Positions 8,360-17,604 of a stretch of DNA of 64,000 nt are shown in pieces; position 1 is the stretch's first letter; every line of letters starts with the position of its first letter. The position numbers were made by a program, and so were the translations under genes. Below the pieces are notes generated by a model, which had not been told where the DNA came from, searched no databases, and saw only the letters and a program-made list of their open reading frames with translations. The DNA is from an uncultured Lachnospiraceae bacterium (lineage in GTDB: Bacteria > Bacillota > Clostridia > Lachnospirales > Lachnospiraceae): positions 93,669 through 157,668 of the forward strand of contig CAMNSD010000005.1 of NCBI GenBank assembly GCA_946554445.1, written 5' to 3'.

Positions 8360-11008
8360 ATGGCTGAATTGACACCGATGATGCAACAATATTTGGAGAC
8401 GAAGAAAGAATACCAGGACTGTATTCTATTCTACCGGTTAGGCGATTTCTATGAAATGTTTTTTGATGATGCCTTGATAGCCTCGAAAGAACTGGAAATT
8501 ACGCTTACAGGGAAAAGCTGCGGACAGGAGGAACGCGCGCCTATGTGCGGGATTCCTTATCATGCGGTGGACAGTTATCTGAATAAGATGGTCTCCAAAG
8601 GATATAAGGTGGCAATCTGTGAACAGGTGGAAGATCCTAAGATAGCGAAAGGGATTGTAAAGCGGGAAGTGATCCGAATTGCCACGCCAGGCACCAACTT
8701 AAATATTCAGGCGTTGGATGATACCAAGAATAACTATCTGATCTGTGTAAGTTATTTTCCGGGTAAGATTGGCATGTCGGTTGCGGATGTCACCACAGGG
8801 GATTATTATCTGACAGAGGTGGAGGATATTCGCAGGCTGCAGGATGAAATCAATAAGTATGCGCCCTCTGAGATAATCTGTAACGAACAGTTTTTTGTCA
8901 GCGGTTATGATATTGAAGATTTGAAAACACGGTTGAATGTATCTGTTTATTCCCTGTCTCCCCACTATTTTGATGAGGAGAACTGCCGCAAAAACCTGAT
9001 GAAACATTTTAGGGTAAATACGTTGAAAGGACTGGGGATTGAGGATTTTCCGGTGGGTTTAATCGCGGCGGGAGCGCTTTTACAGTATCTGTATGAGACA
9101 CAGAAGACATCACTTTCCCATTTTACCCACATTTATCCGTATCTGACCAGCAAATACATGCTGCTGGACAGTTCTACGAGACGGAATCTGGAATTGATAG
9201 AGACGCTGCGGGAGAAGCAGAAAAAAGGTTCCCTTCTGGGTGTCTTGGACCGTACTAAAACGGCCATGGGCGGTCGCCTTTTGCGCAAATATATAGAACA
9301 GCCGCTGATTGACAAGGATAAGATTGAACAGCGCCTGGATGCGGTGGAGAATCTGTGTAAACAGAGTGTGGATCGGGAGGAATTGCGGGAATATCTGAAT
9401 ACCATTTATGATCTGGAACGACTGCTTGGCAAAGTTAGTTACAAGACGGCAAATCCCAGAGATTTAATTGCGTTTCGTAATTCCTTGGCAGTGCTTCCAT
9501 CCATTCGGACTGTGCTGGGTGATTTTGATGCGCCACTCTTACAGGAAATCCGGGAGAATCTGGATCCTCTGAAGGATATTTATCAACTGATCGAAGATGC
9601 GATCGTGGAGGAGCCGCCAATCGCCATCAAGGAGGGCGGTATTATTAAGGAGGGATTTAACGAGACCATAGATTCCTTAAAAAAGGCTAAGACAGACGGC
9701 AAGAACTGGTTGGCGGCCTTAGAGGGGGAAGATCGGGAACGCACGGGCATCCGTAACCTGCGCATTAAATATAATAAAGTCTTTGGCTATTACTTTGAGG
9801 TTACCAATTCCTATAAAGATCAGGTGCCGGAGGATTATGTGCGCAAGCAGACACTGGCGAATGCGGAACGATATACCACGCCCAGATTGAAGGAATTGGA
9901 AGACAATATCTTAAATGCGGAGGATAAGTTGTTTACCCTGGAATATGACCTGTACTGTGAGATTCGGGACGCTATCGCCAAAGAGGTGGAGCGGATTCAG
10001 AAGACTGCCAGGGCAATTGCCAGGCTGGATGTGTTCACCTCTCTTTCTTTTGTGGCGGAACATAATCAGTATGTGAGACCTGCACTCAATGAAAAGGGAG
10101 TGATCGATATCAAGGAAGGCCGCCATCCGGTGGTAGAACAGATGATACAGAATGATATGTTCATATCCAATGACACCCATCTGGATAATCAGAAACACTG
10201 TATTGCTGTGATTACGGGGCCGAATATGGCTGGTAAATCCACTTACATGCGGCAGGTTGCGCTGATCGTGCTGTTGACGCAGATTGGTTCCTTTGTGCCG
10301 GCAAAAAAGGCGGATGTGGGCATTGTGGATCGGATATTTACTCGTGTGGGAGCTTCTGATGACCTGGCCAGCGGACAGTCCACCTTTATGGTGGAGATGA
10401 ATGAGGTGGCGAATATCTTAAGGAACGCCACGCCCAACAGTCTGCTTGTATTGGACGAGATTGGCCGCGGAACTTCTACCTTTGACGGCTTAAGCATTGC
10501 CTGGGCGGTGATTGAACATATCAGTAACCGGAAGATTCTGGGGGCAAAGACACTTTTTGCGACCCATTATCATGAACTGACGGAACTGGAAGGCAAGATG
10601 GACAATGTGAACAATTACTGCATTGCAGTTAAGGAGAAGGGCGATGATATTGTTTTCTTGAGGAAAATCGTCAAGGGTGGTGCTGATAAAAGTTACGGGA
10701 TTCAGGTTGCTAAGCTGGCCGGGGTGCCGGAGATGGTCATAGACCGGGCTAAGGAGATTGTGGAACAGCTCAGTGATAACGACATTACAGAGAAGGTACA
10801 AAATATTGAGGTTAATGTGAAGGGAGAGAAGCACAAGCCCGTTAAATATGATGAGGTGGATCTGGAACAGATATCTCTCTTCGATACAGTCAAGGATGAA
10901 GACATCATCCAGGAATTGCAGGAGATTGACGTCAGCAACCTGACACCGGTGGACGCGCTCAATACTTTGTACCGGCTGCAGAATAAACTAAAGAATCGGT
11001 GGCGTTGA
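8360..11008 (+). CDS. mutS: DNA mismatch repair protein MutS
   Basis: MutS recognises mismatches and recruits MutL. The 882-residue protein is a full MutS1. The mismatch-stacking F-x-E is at residues 30-32 within 'G-D-F-Y-E-M-F'. Connector, lever and clamp regions follow, then the ATPase with Walker A 'G-P-N-M-A-G-K-S-T' near 622 and Walker B/signature 'D-E-I-G-R-G-T-S-T-F-D-G' near 700. The start is preceded by a purine-rich but imperfect site (AGAAGAAAGA). The TGA stop shares its last base with repeat copy R3, and mutL follows 75 bases later in the same direction. Confidence 0.98.
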   Translation: MAELTPMMQQYLETKKEYQDCILFYRLGDFYEMFFDDALIASKELEITLTGKSCGQEERAPMCGIPYHAVDSYLNKMVSKGYKVAICEQVEDPKIAKGIVKREVIRIATPGTNLNIQALDDTKNNYLICVSYFPGKIGMSVADVTTGDYYLTEVEDIRRLQDEINKYAPSEIICNEQFFVSGYDIEDLKTRLNVSVYSLSPHYFDEENCRKNLMKHFRVNTLKGLGIEDFPVGLIAAGALLQYLYETQKTSLSHFTHIYPYLTSKYMLLDSSTRRNLELIETLREKQKKGSLLGVLDRTKTAMGGRLLRKYIEQPLIDKDKIEQRLDAVENLCKQSVDREELREYLNTIYDLERLLGKVSYKTANPRDLIAFRNSLAVLPSIRTVLGDFDAPLLQEIRENLDPLKDIYQLIEDAIVEEPPIAIKEGGIIKEGFNETIDSLKKAKTDGKNWLAALEGEDRERTGIRNLRIKYNKVFGYYFEVTNSYKDQVPEDYVRKQTLANAERYTTPRLKELEDNILNAEDKLFTLEYDLYCEIRDAIAKEVERIQKTARAIARLDVFTSLSFVAEHNQYVRPALNEKGVIDIKEGRHPVVEQMIQNDMFISNDTHLDNQKHCIAVITGPNMAGKSTYMRQVALIVLLTQIGSFVPAKKADVGIVDRIFTRVGASDDLASGQSTFMVEMNEVANILRNATPNSLLVLDEIGRGTSTFDGLSIAWAVIEHISNRKILGAKTLFATHYHELTELEGKMDNVNNYCIAVKEKGDDIVFLRKIVKGGADKSYGIQVAKLAGVPEMVIDRAKEIVEQLSDNDITEKVQNIEVNVKGEKHKPVKYDEVDLEQISLFDTVKDEDIIQELQEIDVSNLTPVDALNTLYRLQNKLKNRWR

Positions 11009-11057
11009 AGTAAATTCCTTCGGAATTAACTTCTCGAGGACCGCTTCGCGGCCTCGG
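11008..11057. repeat. Dispersed two-hairpin repeat, copy R3, in the mutS-mutL junction
   Basis: Hairpin one has outer arm AAGT/ACTT, one A on each side, inner arm AATTCC/GGAATT and loop TTC; it starts on the last base of the mutS stop. Hairpin two has CGAGG/CCTCG and CCGC/GCGG with loop TTC. Compared with R6 (AATTTGC/GCAAATT) the inner arm has changed on both sides, keeping pairing. The mutL ribosome binding site follows 13 bases later. Confidence 0.85.
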
Positions 11058-11083
11058 ATTGGATATTGATGGAGATAAATAGT

Positions 11084-13015
11084 ATGGCGAAAATAAATGT
11101 TCTGGATCATCAGACGATTGATAAGATTGCCGCGGGCGAGGTGGTGGAGCGTCCGGCCAGTGTGGTGAAGGAGTTGGTGGAGAATGCCATCGACGCCGGG
11201 GCGAATGCCGTTACAGTGGAGATTAAGGACGGCGGTACCACTTTGATTCGTGTCACAGATAATGGCGGCGGTATTGAGAAATCCCAAGTAAGCAATGCCT
11301 TTCTGCGCCATGCTACCAGTAAAATCACCTCGGTGGATGATTTGACCAAATTGGTCAGTCTTGGTTTCCGTGGTGAAGCATTAGCCAGTATTGCGGCGGT
11401 GTCCCAGGTAGAAATGATCACCAAGATTCCGGAAGATCTGACGGGAATCCGTTATGTGATCGAGGGTGGCATAGAGAAGGAGAAGGAAGAAGTGGGCGCG
11501 CCTGAGGGGACGACCATTATCGTGCGCAATTTGTTTTACAATACGCCGCCACGCAAGAAGTTTTTAAAACAGCCGCAGACGGAAGGCTCTTATGTAGCGG
11601 ATTTGATGGAACATCTGGCCATGTCGAATCCGAAAGTCTCTTTTAAATTCTTATTGAACGGTCAGACAAAGTTCTATACAACGGGAAGTGATGACCTGCG
11701 GGAGATTGTCTATCGCATTTATGGGAAGGAGATATCTGCAGAACTTCTAGATTTTCAATGCGATTTGGAAGGAATGAGGGTTACCGGGCTTTTGGGAAAG
11801 CCAGTGATCAATCGGTCAAACCGGTCTTATGAGATTTTCTATATCAATGGCAGATATATTAGAAGCACTCTGATCAGCAAAGCGGTGGAAGAGGGGTATC
11901 GGGAATATCTGATGCAGCATAAGTTCCCTTTCAGTGTCCTGCATTTTCAGGTGGATACGGAGAAAGTGGATGTCAATGTGCACCCCTCTAAGATGGAGGT
12001 CAGGATTGCAGACGGGCCGTTATTCTATGAGGATGTGAAAGAAGCTATCCATGAGGCGCTTCATGAGGTGGAGATGATTCCGGAGGTATCGCTTTCCGGG
12101 GATAAAAAGAAGGCAAAAGGTGAGAATGACAGTGTCAAAAAGGGACGAAAGGAGACTGCGCCGGAGCCTTTTGAGCGAAACCGTATTGCGCAGAACCAGA
12201 CTGCCCATAGTCAGGTATTGGTTGAAAAATCCCCGGCCATTCAGGCCCTTTACCAGAAAAATGGGCAAGAGATCAAGGATCAACTTCTGCGACAGGCCTC
12301 TGTCTACAGCGTGAAGCCAATTTTGGGAAAAAAGAATCAGCCGATAGAGAATATCCAGTCTCAGAAAGATGTCTCGACCGGGAAAACGGAGCAGATGGAA
12401 CTTTTTGATGATAGGCTCCTGTCAGCTAGGGCGAAAGAACATTATGAAATCATCGGCCAGCTTTTTGAGACCTACTGGTTGATTTCTTATCAGGATAACC
12501 TTCTGATTGTAGACCAGCATGCTGCCCATGAGAAGGTAAAGTATGAGCGGCTTATGAAACGGTTTCGGGAAAAGAATGTGGCTTCTCAGACCATCAATCC
12601 GCCTATAATCTTAACGCTTAACAATCGGGAAATGGAATGTTATCGGAATCACGCAGATGATTTTGCGTCTCTGGGATTTGTGATAGAAGAATTTGGCGGC
12701 AATGATTATGCTATCCGTGGCGTTCCTCTGGATTTGTATGGTTATGCAGAGGGAGAATTTTTCTATGAAGTGCTGGATGAACTTGTGGATGAGGCAGTGA
12801 CTGGCACACCGGAGAGCATCCGCATCCGTATCGCCACTATGGCCTGTAAGGCCGCAGTGAAGGGAAATATGCGTTTAAACCGCCGGGAGATGGAAGAGTT
12901 GATTGATGAACTGCTGACGCTGGATAATCCTTATCATTGTCCCCACGGCAGGCCTACGATCATTTCCATGAGCAGGCAGGAGATTGAAAAGAAATTCAAG
13001 AGGATTGTAAACTGA
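11084..13015 (+). CDS. mutL: DNA mismatch repair endonuclease MutL
   Basis: MutL is activated by MutS and nicks the strand to be removed. This 643-residue protein has the N-terminal GHKL ATPase ('A-A-G-E-V-V-E-R-P' at 16-24, catalytic E30 and N34, 'D-N-G-G-G-I', 'G-F-R-G-E-A-L'). A poorly conserved linker (about 335-450) leads to a C-terminal domain with the metal-binding endonuclease motif 'D-Q-H-A-A-H-E-K-V-K-Y-E' and 'C-P-H-G-R-P'. The nuclease motifs fit organisms without MutH. ATG 11084 is chosen because TGGAG is 9 bases upstream; upstream TTG 11066 and ATG 11069 would put that site inside the gene. It overlaps miaA by one base. Confidence 0.96.
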   Translation: MAKINVLDHQTIDKIAAGEVVERPASVVKELVENAIDAGANAVTVEIKDGGTTLIRVTDNGGGIEKSQVSNAFLRHATSKITSVDDLTKLVSLGFRGEALASIAAVSQVEMITKIPEDLTGIRYVIEGGIEKEKEEVGAPEGTTIIVRNLFYNTPPRKKFLKQPQTEGSYVADLMEHLAMSNPKVSFKFLLNGQTKFYTTGSDDLREIVYRIYGKEISAELLDFQCDLEGMRVTGLLGKPVINRSNRSYEIFYINGRYIRSTLISKAVEEGYREYLMQHKFPFSVLHFQVDTEKVDVNVHPSKMEVRIADGPLFYEDVKEAIHEALHEVEMIPEVSLSGDKKKAKGENDSVKKGRKETAPEPFERNRIAQNQTAHSQVLVEKSPAIQALYQKNGQEIKDQLLRQASVYSVKPILGKKNQPIENIQSQKDVSTGKTEQMELFDDRLLSARAKEHYEIIGQLFETYWLISYQDNLLIVDQHAAHEKVKYERLMKRFREKNVASQTINPPIILTLNNREMECYRNHADDFASLGFVIEEFGGNDYAIRGVPLDLYGYAEGEFFYEVLDELVDEAVTGTPESIRIRIATMACKAAVKGNMRLNRREMEELIDELLTLDNPYHCPHGRPTIISMSRQEIEKKFKRIVN

Positions 13016-13977
13016 TGAAGCAGGAAAATAAAAGACCTCTGGTCATCTTGACAGGACCGACGGCTGTGGGGAAGTCCGCATTGGCGGTCAGTCTGGCAAA
13101 GGAGATTGGCGGGGAAATTGTCTCTGCGGACTCCATGCAAGTATACCGCCATATGGATATCGGTTCCGCTAAAATCACGGAAGAGGAGATGGCGGGGATT
13201 CCCCACCATTTGATTGATGTGCTGGAACCCACGGAGGAGTTTAATGTGGTAGTGTTCCAGCGGATGGCCAAAGCAGCGATGGAAGGAATTTACGACAGAG
13301 GCCATATTCCTATCTTGGCGGGAGGCACAGGTTTTTATATCCAGGCGGTCTTATATGATATAGACTTTACAGAAAATGACGAGGATACTGCCCTTAGAAA
13401 TGCACTGGAAGCGGAGGCTGCAAAGCATGGACCGGAGATTTTATACGAGCGGCTTAAGGAAATAGATCCAGGCTCCTGCGAAATCATTCATGCAAATAAT
13501 GTAAAACGCGTGATCCGCGCCATAGAATTTTATGAGAAGACCGGAAAGAAAATTTCTGAGCACAACAAAGAGCAAAAAAAACGGGTGTCATTTTATAATT
13601 CGGCCTATTTTGTATTACAGGATGACAGAGACAGAATCTATCAAAAGATAGAAGAACGGGTAGAACAGATGTTATCTCAGGGACTGGTGGACGAAGTTCG
13701 TGCACTGCGGGAAATGGGCTGTACGAGGGACATGGTATCCATGCAGGGCCTTGGATATAAGGAAATTCTAGCTTATCTGGAGGGGGAGATATCTTTAGAG
13801 GAAGCTGTGTATCGAATCAAACGTGACACTAGACATTTTGCGAAAAGACAGCTGACTTGGTTTCGCAGGGAAAAAGAAGTTATCTGGGTGGATAAGAGAG
13901 AATTTGACCAAAACAGTCAATTGATTTTGGTATATATGCAGGAAATCTTGCGTAAAAAGGGGATTATCCTGCAATAA
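13015..13977 (+). CDS. miaA: tRNA dimethylallyltransferase MiaA
   Basis: MiaA transfers a dimethylallyl group to A37 of tRNAs reading UNN codons, making the substrate of MiaB. The 320-residue protein begins with the P-loop 'G-P-T-A-V-G-K-S' and has the conserved 'S-A-D-S-M-Q-V-Y', 'G-G-T-G-F-Y' and C-terminal 'R-D-T-R-H-F-A-K-R-Q-L-T-W-F-R' elements. It shares one base with the mutL stop (TGATG), so it is translationally coupled to mutL. Length and motifs are standard. Confidence 0.97.
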   Translation: MKQENKRPLVILTGPTAVGKSALAVSLAKEIGGEIVSADSMQVYRHMDIGSAKITEEEMAGIPHHLIDVLEPTEEFNVVVFQRMAKAAMEGIYDRGHIPILAGGTGFYIQAVLYDIDFTENDEDTALRNALEAEAAKHGPEILYERLKEIDPGSCEIIHANNVKRVIRAIEFYEKTGKKISEHNKEQKKRVSFYNSAYFVLQDDRDRIYQKIEERVEQMLSQGLVDEVRALREMGCTRDMVSMQGLGYKEILAYLEGEISLEEAVYRIKRDTRHFAKRQLTWFRREKEVIWVDKREFDQNSQLILVYMQEILRKKGIILQ

Positions 13978-14029
13978 TAAACGATAAAGAATAAAAAATA
14001 TTACATAAAACAGTAAAATATTTTGGCGT

Positions 14030-14055
14030 GAGTATAAAGAATGAGTATAAAGAAT
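14030..14055 (+). repeat. 13-bp tandem duplication upstream of the PLP enzyme gene
   Basis: GAGTATAAAGAAT occurs twice head to tail, ending about 20 bases before the start codon at 14075. It probably arose by slippage; no function is evident. Confidence 0.8.
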
Positions 14056-14074
14056 ATAGAAAGGCAGATAACAA

Positions 14075-15376
14075 ATGATTCATCTGACAGAACAGTACAG
14101 ACAGTTTGGCATTTCAGAGGCTGTCTATGAATTTGGGAAAGAGATTCTTGCCTCTTTACAGGAGAGGTTTATACAGATTGATCAGGTGGCTGAATATAAT
14201 CAGCTCAAGGTCATCCGGGCTATGCAGACGGCAAACGTCAGCGAGGCGTGTCTTCTCGGCACCACGGGCTACGGCTATAACGACTTAGGAAGGGATACCC
14301 TGGAAAAGGTCTATGCATCTGTTTTTCAGACAGAAGATGCCTTGGTGCGCCCGCAGATCACCTGTGGTACCCATGCGCTTGCTTTGGCGCTAATGAGCAA
14401 TTTACGGCCCGGAGACGAACTGTTGTCTCCGGTGGGCAAACCATATGACACTTTGGAAGAAGTCATCGGCATCCGGTCGTCCAAAGGTTCTTTGAAGGAA
14501 TATGGGATTTCTTATAGACAGGTGGATTTACTGCCGGACGGCGGGTTTGACTATGAAGGGATCAGGGCGGCTCTGCGGGATAAGACGAAACTTGTAACCA
14601 TTCAGCGCTCCAAAGGGTATCAGACAAGACCTACCTTGTCGGTTCAGCAGATTGGGGAGCTGATCGCCTTTGTCAAAGGCATTCGGCCGGAAATTATATG
14701 CATGGTAGATAACTGCTATGGTGAATTTGTGGAGACCATGGAACCTTCACAGGTAGGAGCGGATATGGTGGTAGGTTCCCTGATCAAAAATCCGGGCGGC
14801 GGGCTTGCGCCCATCGGCGGTTATATCGCCGGCAGGAAAGATTGTGTGGAAAATGCGGCCTATCGTCTGACATCTCCGGGCCTTGGCAAGGAAGTGGGTG
14901 CTTCATTGGGGGTGCTGCCTTCCCTTTACCAAGGGCTGTTTCTTGCGCCCACAGTGACAGCCAGCGCTTTAAAAGGCGCCATCTTTGCGGCGAATATTTA
15001 TGAAAAGATTGGTTTTCCGGTGGTGCCGGATGCCACCCAGAGCCGTCACGATATCATTCAGGCAGTGACCTTCGGTTCTCCGGAAGGGGTGATCGCTTTC
15101 TGCGAGGGCATTCAGGCGGCGGCTTCTGTGGACAGCTTTGTGACACCGGAACCCTGGGATATGCCGGGGTATGATTCTCAGGTTATCATGGCTGCCGGTG
15201 CCTTTGTTTCCGGATCATCCATAGAACTCAGCGCCGACGGGCCGATTGCGCCGCCTTATGCGGTCTATTTTCAGGGAGGACTGACATTTCCCCATGCGAA
15301 GCTGGGCATTTTAATGACCTTGCAGCGCCTGTTGGATAAAGGCGTAGTGACATCGGATTTTAAGCGGCGGTCCTAA
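14075..15376 (+). CDS. PLP-dependent methionine gamma-lyase family protein (YnbB, 'aluminium resistance')
   Basis: The 433-residue protein belongs to the Cys/Met-metabolism fold-type I PLP enzymes known as YnbB or 'aluminium resistance protein'. Visible family features are 'G-T-T-G-Y-G-Y-N-D-L-G-R-D' near residue 62, 'C-G-T-H-A-L-A-L-A', 'G-K-P-Y-D-T-L-E-E-V-I-G', the aspartate segment 'M-V-D-N-C-Y-G-E-F', and the probable PLP lysine in 'G-S-L-I-K-N-P-G-G-G'. It often sits after miaA in Firmicutes, as here. The true substrate is not known; the aluminium name comes from an old library screen and should not be taken as function. Confidence 0.88.
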   Translation: MIHLTEQYRQFGISEAVYEFGKEILASLQERFIQIDQVAEYNQLKVIRAMQTANVSEACLLGTTGYGYNDLGRDTLEKVYASVFQTEDALVRPQITCGTHALALALMSNLRPGDELLSPVGKPYDTLEEVIGIRSSKGSLKEYGISYRQVDLLPDGGFDYEGIRAALRDKTKLVTIQRSKGYQTRPTLSVQQIGELIAFVKGIRPEIICMVDNCYGEFVETMEPSQVGADMVVGSLIKNPGGGLAPIGGYIAGRKDCVENAAYRLTSPGLGKEVGASLGVLPSLYQGLFLAPTVTASALKGAIFAANIYEKIGFPVVPDATQSRHDIIQAVTFGSPEGVIAFCEGIQAAASVDSFVTPEPWDMPGYDSQVIMAAGAFVSGSSIELSADGPIAPPYAVYFQGGLTFPHAKLGILMTLQRLLDKGVVTSDFKRRS

Positions 15377-15392
15377 ATATAAGAAAGTTTTA

Positions 15393-15451
15393 CGCTTATC
15401 CGAGTCCGCGAAGCGGATCTCGCAAAGTTAATTTGCGGAGCAAATTTACTT
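15393..15451. repeat. Dispersed two-hairpin repeat, copy R4
   Basis: The flank CGCTTATC leads into the GC-rich hairpin (outer CGAG/CTCG, inner TCCGC/GCGGA, loop GAA, 15400-15422). Then comes the AT-rich hairpin (outer AAGT/ACTT, inner AATTTGC/GCAAATT, loop GGA, 15425-15451). It is nearly identical to R8 and reads inverted relative to R6. Confidence 0.85.
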
Positions 15452-15483
15452 TTCTTATAAACTTTGTGGAAATTTACCATTTT

Positions 15484-15513
15484 TTGTATACATCAAATAC
15501 CGGTTGTGATAAA
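15484..15513 (+). promoter_or_regulatory. Possible promoter for the DUF4321-radC run
   Basis: TTGTAT is followed after 17-18 bases by TGATAA/GATAAA with an upstream TG. This is a moderate match to a sigma-A promoter, about 33 bases before the start at 15546. Confidence 0.4.
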
Positions 15514-15545
15514 ATGGGCGTTGGAGAAAGGAGAGCATTATTTTT

Positions 15546-15782
15546 ATGCGTAAAAATAATTGGGCTTGTTTTCTGTTGATACTGGCAGGCATTGTGGTCG
15601 GTGGTTTTATCGGCAGTCTGTTTCCCGATACTTTTTTAAATTACGGACAGTCTTTCGGGTTATCTGAGCCGATGATCTTAAATCTGGGTATTTTGGCTAT
15701 TACCTTTGGTCTTTCCATTAAGATTACCATTGCCAGTATCATAGGGATTGCGATTGCGGTTGTAATCTACCGCCTGATGTAG
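15546..15782 (+). CDS. DUF4321 small membrane protein
   Basis: This 78-residue protein has a first helix at about 7-27 ('F-L-L-I-L-A-G-I-V-V-G-G-F-I-G-S-L'), a loop with 'F-P-D-T-F-L-N-Y-G', and a second and possibly third hydrophobic stretch to the end. It matches the DUF4321 family, which is common in Clostridia next to radC and mreB. GGAGAAAGGAG lies before the ATG. Its function is unknown; its place at the head of the shape-gene cluster hints at an envelope role, which is only inference. Confidence 0.8.
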   Translation: MRKNNWACFLLILAGIVVGGFIGSLFPDTFLNYGQSFGLSEPMILNLGILAITFGLSIKITIASIIGIAIAVVIYRLM

Positions 15783-15837
15783 GCTGGATGACTTACCCCG
15801 AAAGTACGGAGAGAGAGGCTGTCGGGAAAGAGGCTGA

Positions 15838-16560
15838 ATGAAAACACTAAAGTGTGAGAACAATGAGTATTACAGATTGCAGAATCTTCCATATGAGAAA
15901 TTTATCACATATGGAAGTAAGTCCTTGACAGATGCGGAACTTTTGGCAATCATCCTGCGGACGGGGACGAAGGGCGTGAGTGCTGGCCAGCTGGGAGAGC
16001 GGGTGCTTGCACAGACAAGCAGGAATGGTAACGGACTTTTAGGACTGCATCAGATTTCCCTGCATGATCTCATGCAGATCGAAGGAATCGGTGAGGTGAA
16101 GGCAGTTAAACTGAAAGCCATTGCCGAGATTTCCACACGGATCGCACAGGCGAAGGCGCGAAAGACACTATGTTACCACAATCCATATTCCATAGCGGAA
16201 TATTATATGGAACGGTTCCGGCATCAGAATGTGGAATATATCCTGCTCATCATGTTTGATTCCGGAATGCATGTCATCGGGGAACATATTCTGTCTAAGG
16301 GTACGGTGAATGCCTCCCTATTATCGCCGCGGGAAGTTTTTATTCAGGCGTTTAAGGAGCAGGCGGCCGGAATCATGATTCTGCATAATCATCCGGGCGG
16401 CAATCCGGTGCCCAGCGACAATGATTTGCAGATTACGGAGCGGATCAAAGAGGCGGGGACGCTGATGGATATACCGCTGATAGATCACATTATCCTGGGG
16501 GATAACAGTTATTTTAGTTTTAAAGAGAGCGGTCTTTTAACGGTGAAGTCGGGAGATTAA
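15838..16560 (+). CDS. radC: RadC family JAB/MPN protein
   Basis: The 240-residue protein has the N-terminal helix-hairpin-helix part ('G-I-G-E-V-K-A-V-K-L-K-A') and the C-terminal JAMM metalloprotease-like fold. The zinc motif 'H-N-H-P-G-G-N-P-V-P-S-D-N-D' is at about residues 183-196, with two histidines, serine and aspartate present. The historical DNA-repair label is weakly supported in the literature. The gene sits directly upstream of mreB, the usual Firmicutes order. GGAAAGAGG precedes the ATG. Confidence 0.95.
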   Translation: MKTLKCENNEYYRLQNLPYEKFITYGSKSLTDAELLAIILRTGTKGVSAGQLGERVLAQTSRNGNGLLGLHQISLHDLMQIEGIGEVKAVKLKAIAEISTRIAQAKARKTLCYHNPYSIAEYYMERFRHQNVEYILLIMFDSGMHVIGEHILSKGTVNASLLSPREVFIQAFKEQAAGIMILHNHPGGNPVPSDNDLQITERIKEAGTLMDIPLIDHIILGDNSYFSFKESGLLTVKSGD

Positions 16561-16593
16561 AATGTTACAATAGAAAGAAAGGGGTAAATTACC

Positions 16594-17604
16594 TTGGCAA
16601 ATAATGCGTTTGGAATTGATCTAGGGACCAGTAATATCAAAATATATAATCGTGCGGACGATGATGTTTTCGTGGAGAAAAATATGATTGCCATCGAGAA
16701 CAAGAAGACTCTGTTCGCTTACGGGGACGCAGCCTTTGAGATGTACGAGAAAGCGCCGAGCAATATCAATATCACATATCCTCTGAGCAATGGTGTGATA
16801 GCGGATATTCAGAATATGGAGACGCTGATCAAATATTTCCTGAGTGATCTGATGAAGAATAATGTGCGTCCGGCTGACTATTATATCGCCGTCCCCTGGG
16901 ATGTGACAGAGGTGGAGAAGCGCGCGTTTAAGGATCTGATCAAGGAGTCCAATGTGAAAGCCAAAAAGGTCATGATGGTAGATAAGGCCGTGGCTGATGG
17001 CCTTGGCCTGGGAATTGACGTCAAGAATTCCCAAGGTGTCCTGGTGGTCAACGTAGGTTTTGATACCACAGAGATTTCCATTCTTTCCCTGGGCGGTATT
17101 GTTTTAAGCCGGCTGATCAAGGTGGGCGGCCGTAAGTTTGACGAGGCAATCAAGGCGGCGGTTCGCCGGGAATACAGCTTGATCATCGGCGGTAAGACTG
17201 CAGAGGTGGTAAAAACATCGCTGTTAGATTTGGAGGACCAGAGAGTGGGCGCTACTGTGTATGGACGCGATATCGTGACTGGATTGCCGGTGGAACGCGA
17301 GATTCCCACAGCGTTGGTGGATGAGTGTCTGGTGGAACACTTTAATACGATCATTGATAATATTAAGGTGATTCTGGAACGTACACCCCCGGAACTGGCG
17401 GCGGATATCTACCGCCATGGTATTTATCTGACAGGTGGCGCGTCCCAGGTCAGCAAGCTGGCCCAGCTTATGAGCAAGGGAACAGGACTCCAGGTAAATG
17501 TCTCTGAAAATCCTGTGACCAGCGTGGCGCTTGGGCTTGCAACGATCATCAAAGAGGATAATTATAAATCGGTAGCGTATGCAATAGAAGGAATGAGTAA
17601 ATGA
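16594..17604 (+). CDS. mreB: Rod-shape actin homologue MreB
   Basis: MreB forms membrane-bound filaments that position lateral wall synthesis. The 336-residue protein has the actin-fold nucleotide motifs: phosphate 1 'D-L-G-T-S-N-I-K-I-Y', the connector and phosphate 2 region 'V-V-N-V-G-F-D-T-T-E-I-S', and adenosine motif 'L-T-G-G-A-S'. Translation starts at a TTG preceded by GAAAGGGG; no ATG is available near the conserved N-terminus. Its stop overlaps the mreC start (ATGA), so mreBC are coupled. Divergence from the usual 'D-L-G-T-A-N' suggests it may be one of several MreB paralogues. Confidence 0.93.
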   Translation: MANNAFGIDLGTSNIKIYNRADDDVFVEKNMIAIENKKTLFAYGDAAFEMYEKAPSNINITYPLSNGVIADIQNMETLIKYFLSDLMKNNVRPADYYIAVPWDVTEVEKRAFKDLIKESNVKAKKVMMVDKAVADGLGLGIDVKNSQGVLVVNVGFDTTEISILSLGGIVLSRLIKVGGRKFDEAIKAAVRREYSLIIGGKTAEVVKTSLLDLEDQRVGATVYGRDIVTGLPVEREIPTALVDECLVEHFNTIIDNIKVILERTPPELAADIYRHGIYLTGGASQVSKLAQLMSKGTGLQVNVSENPVTSVALGLATIIKEDNYKSVAYAIEGMSK

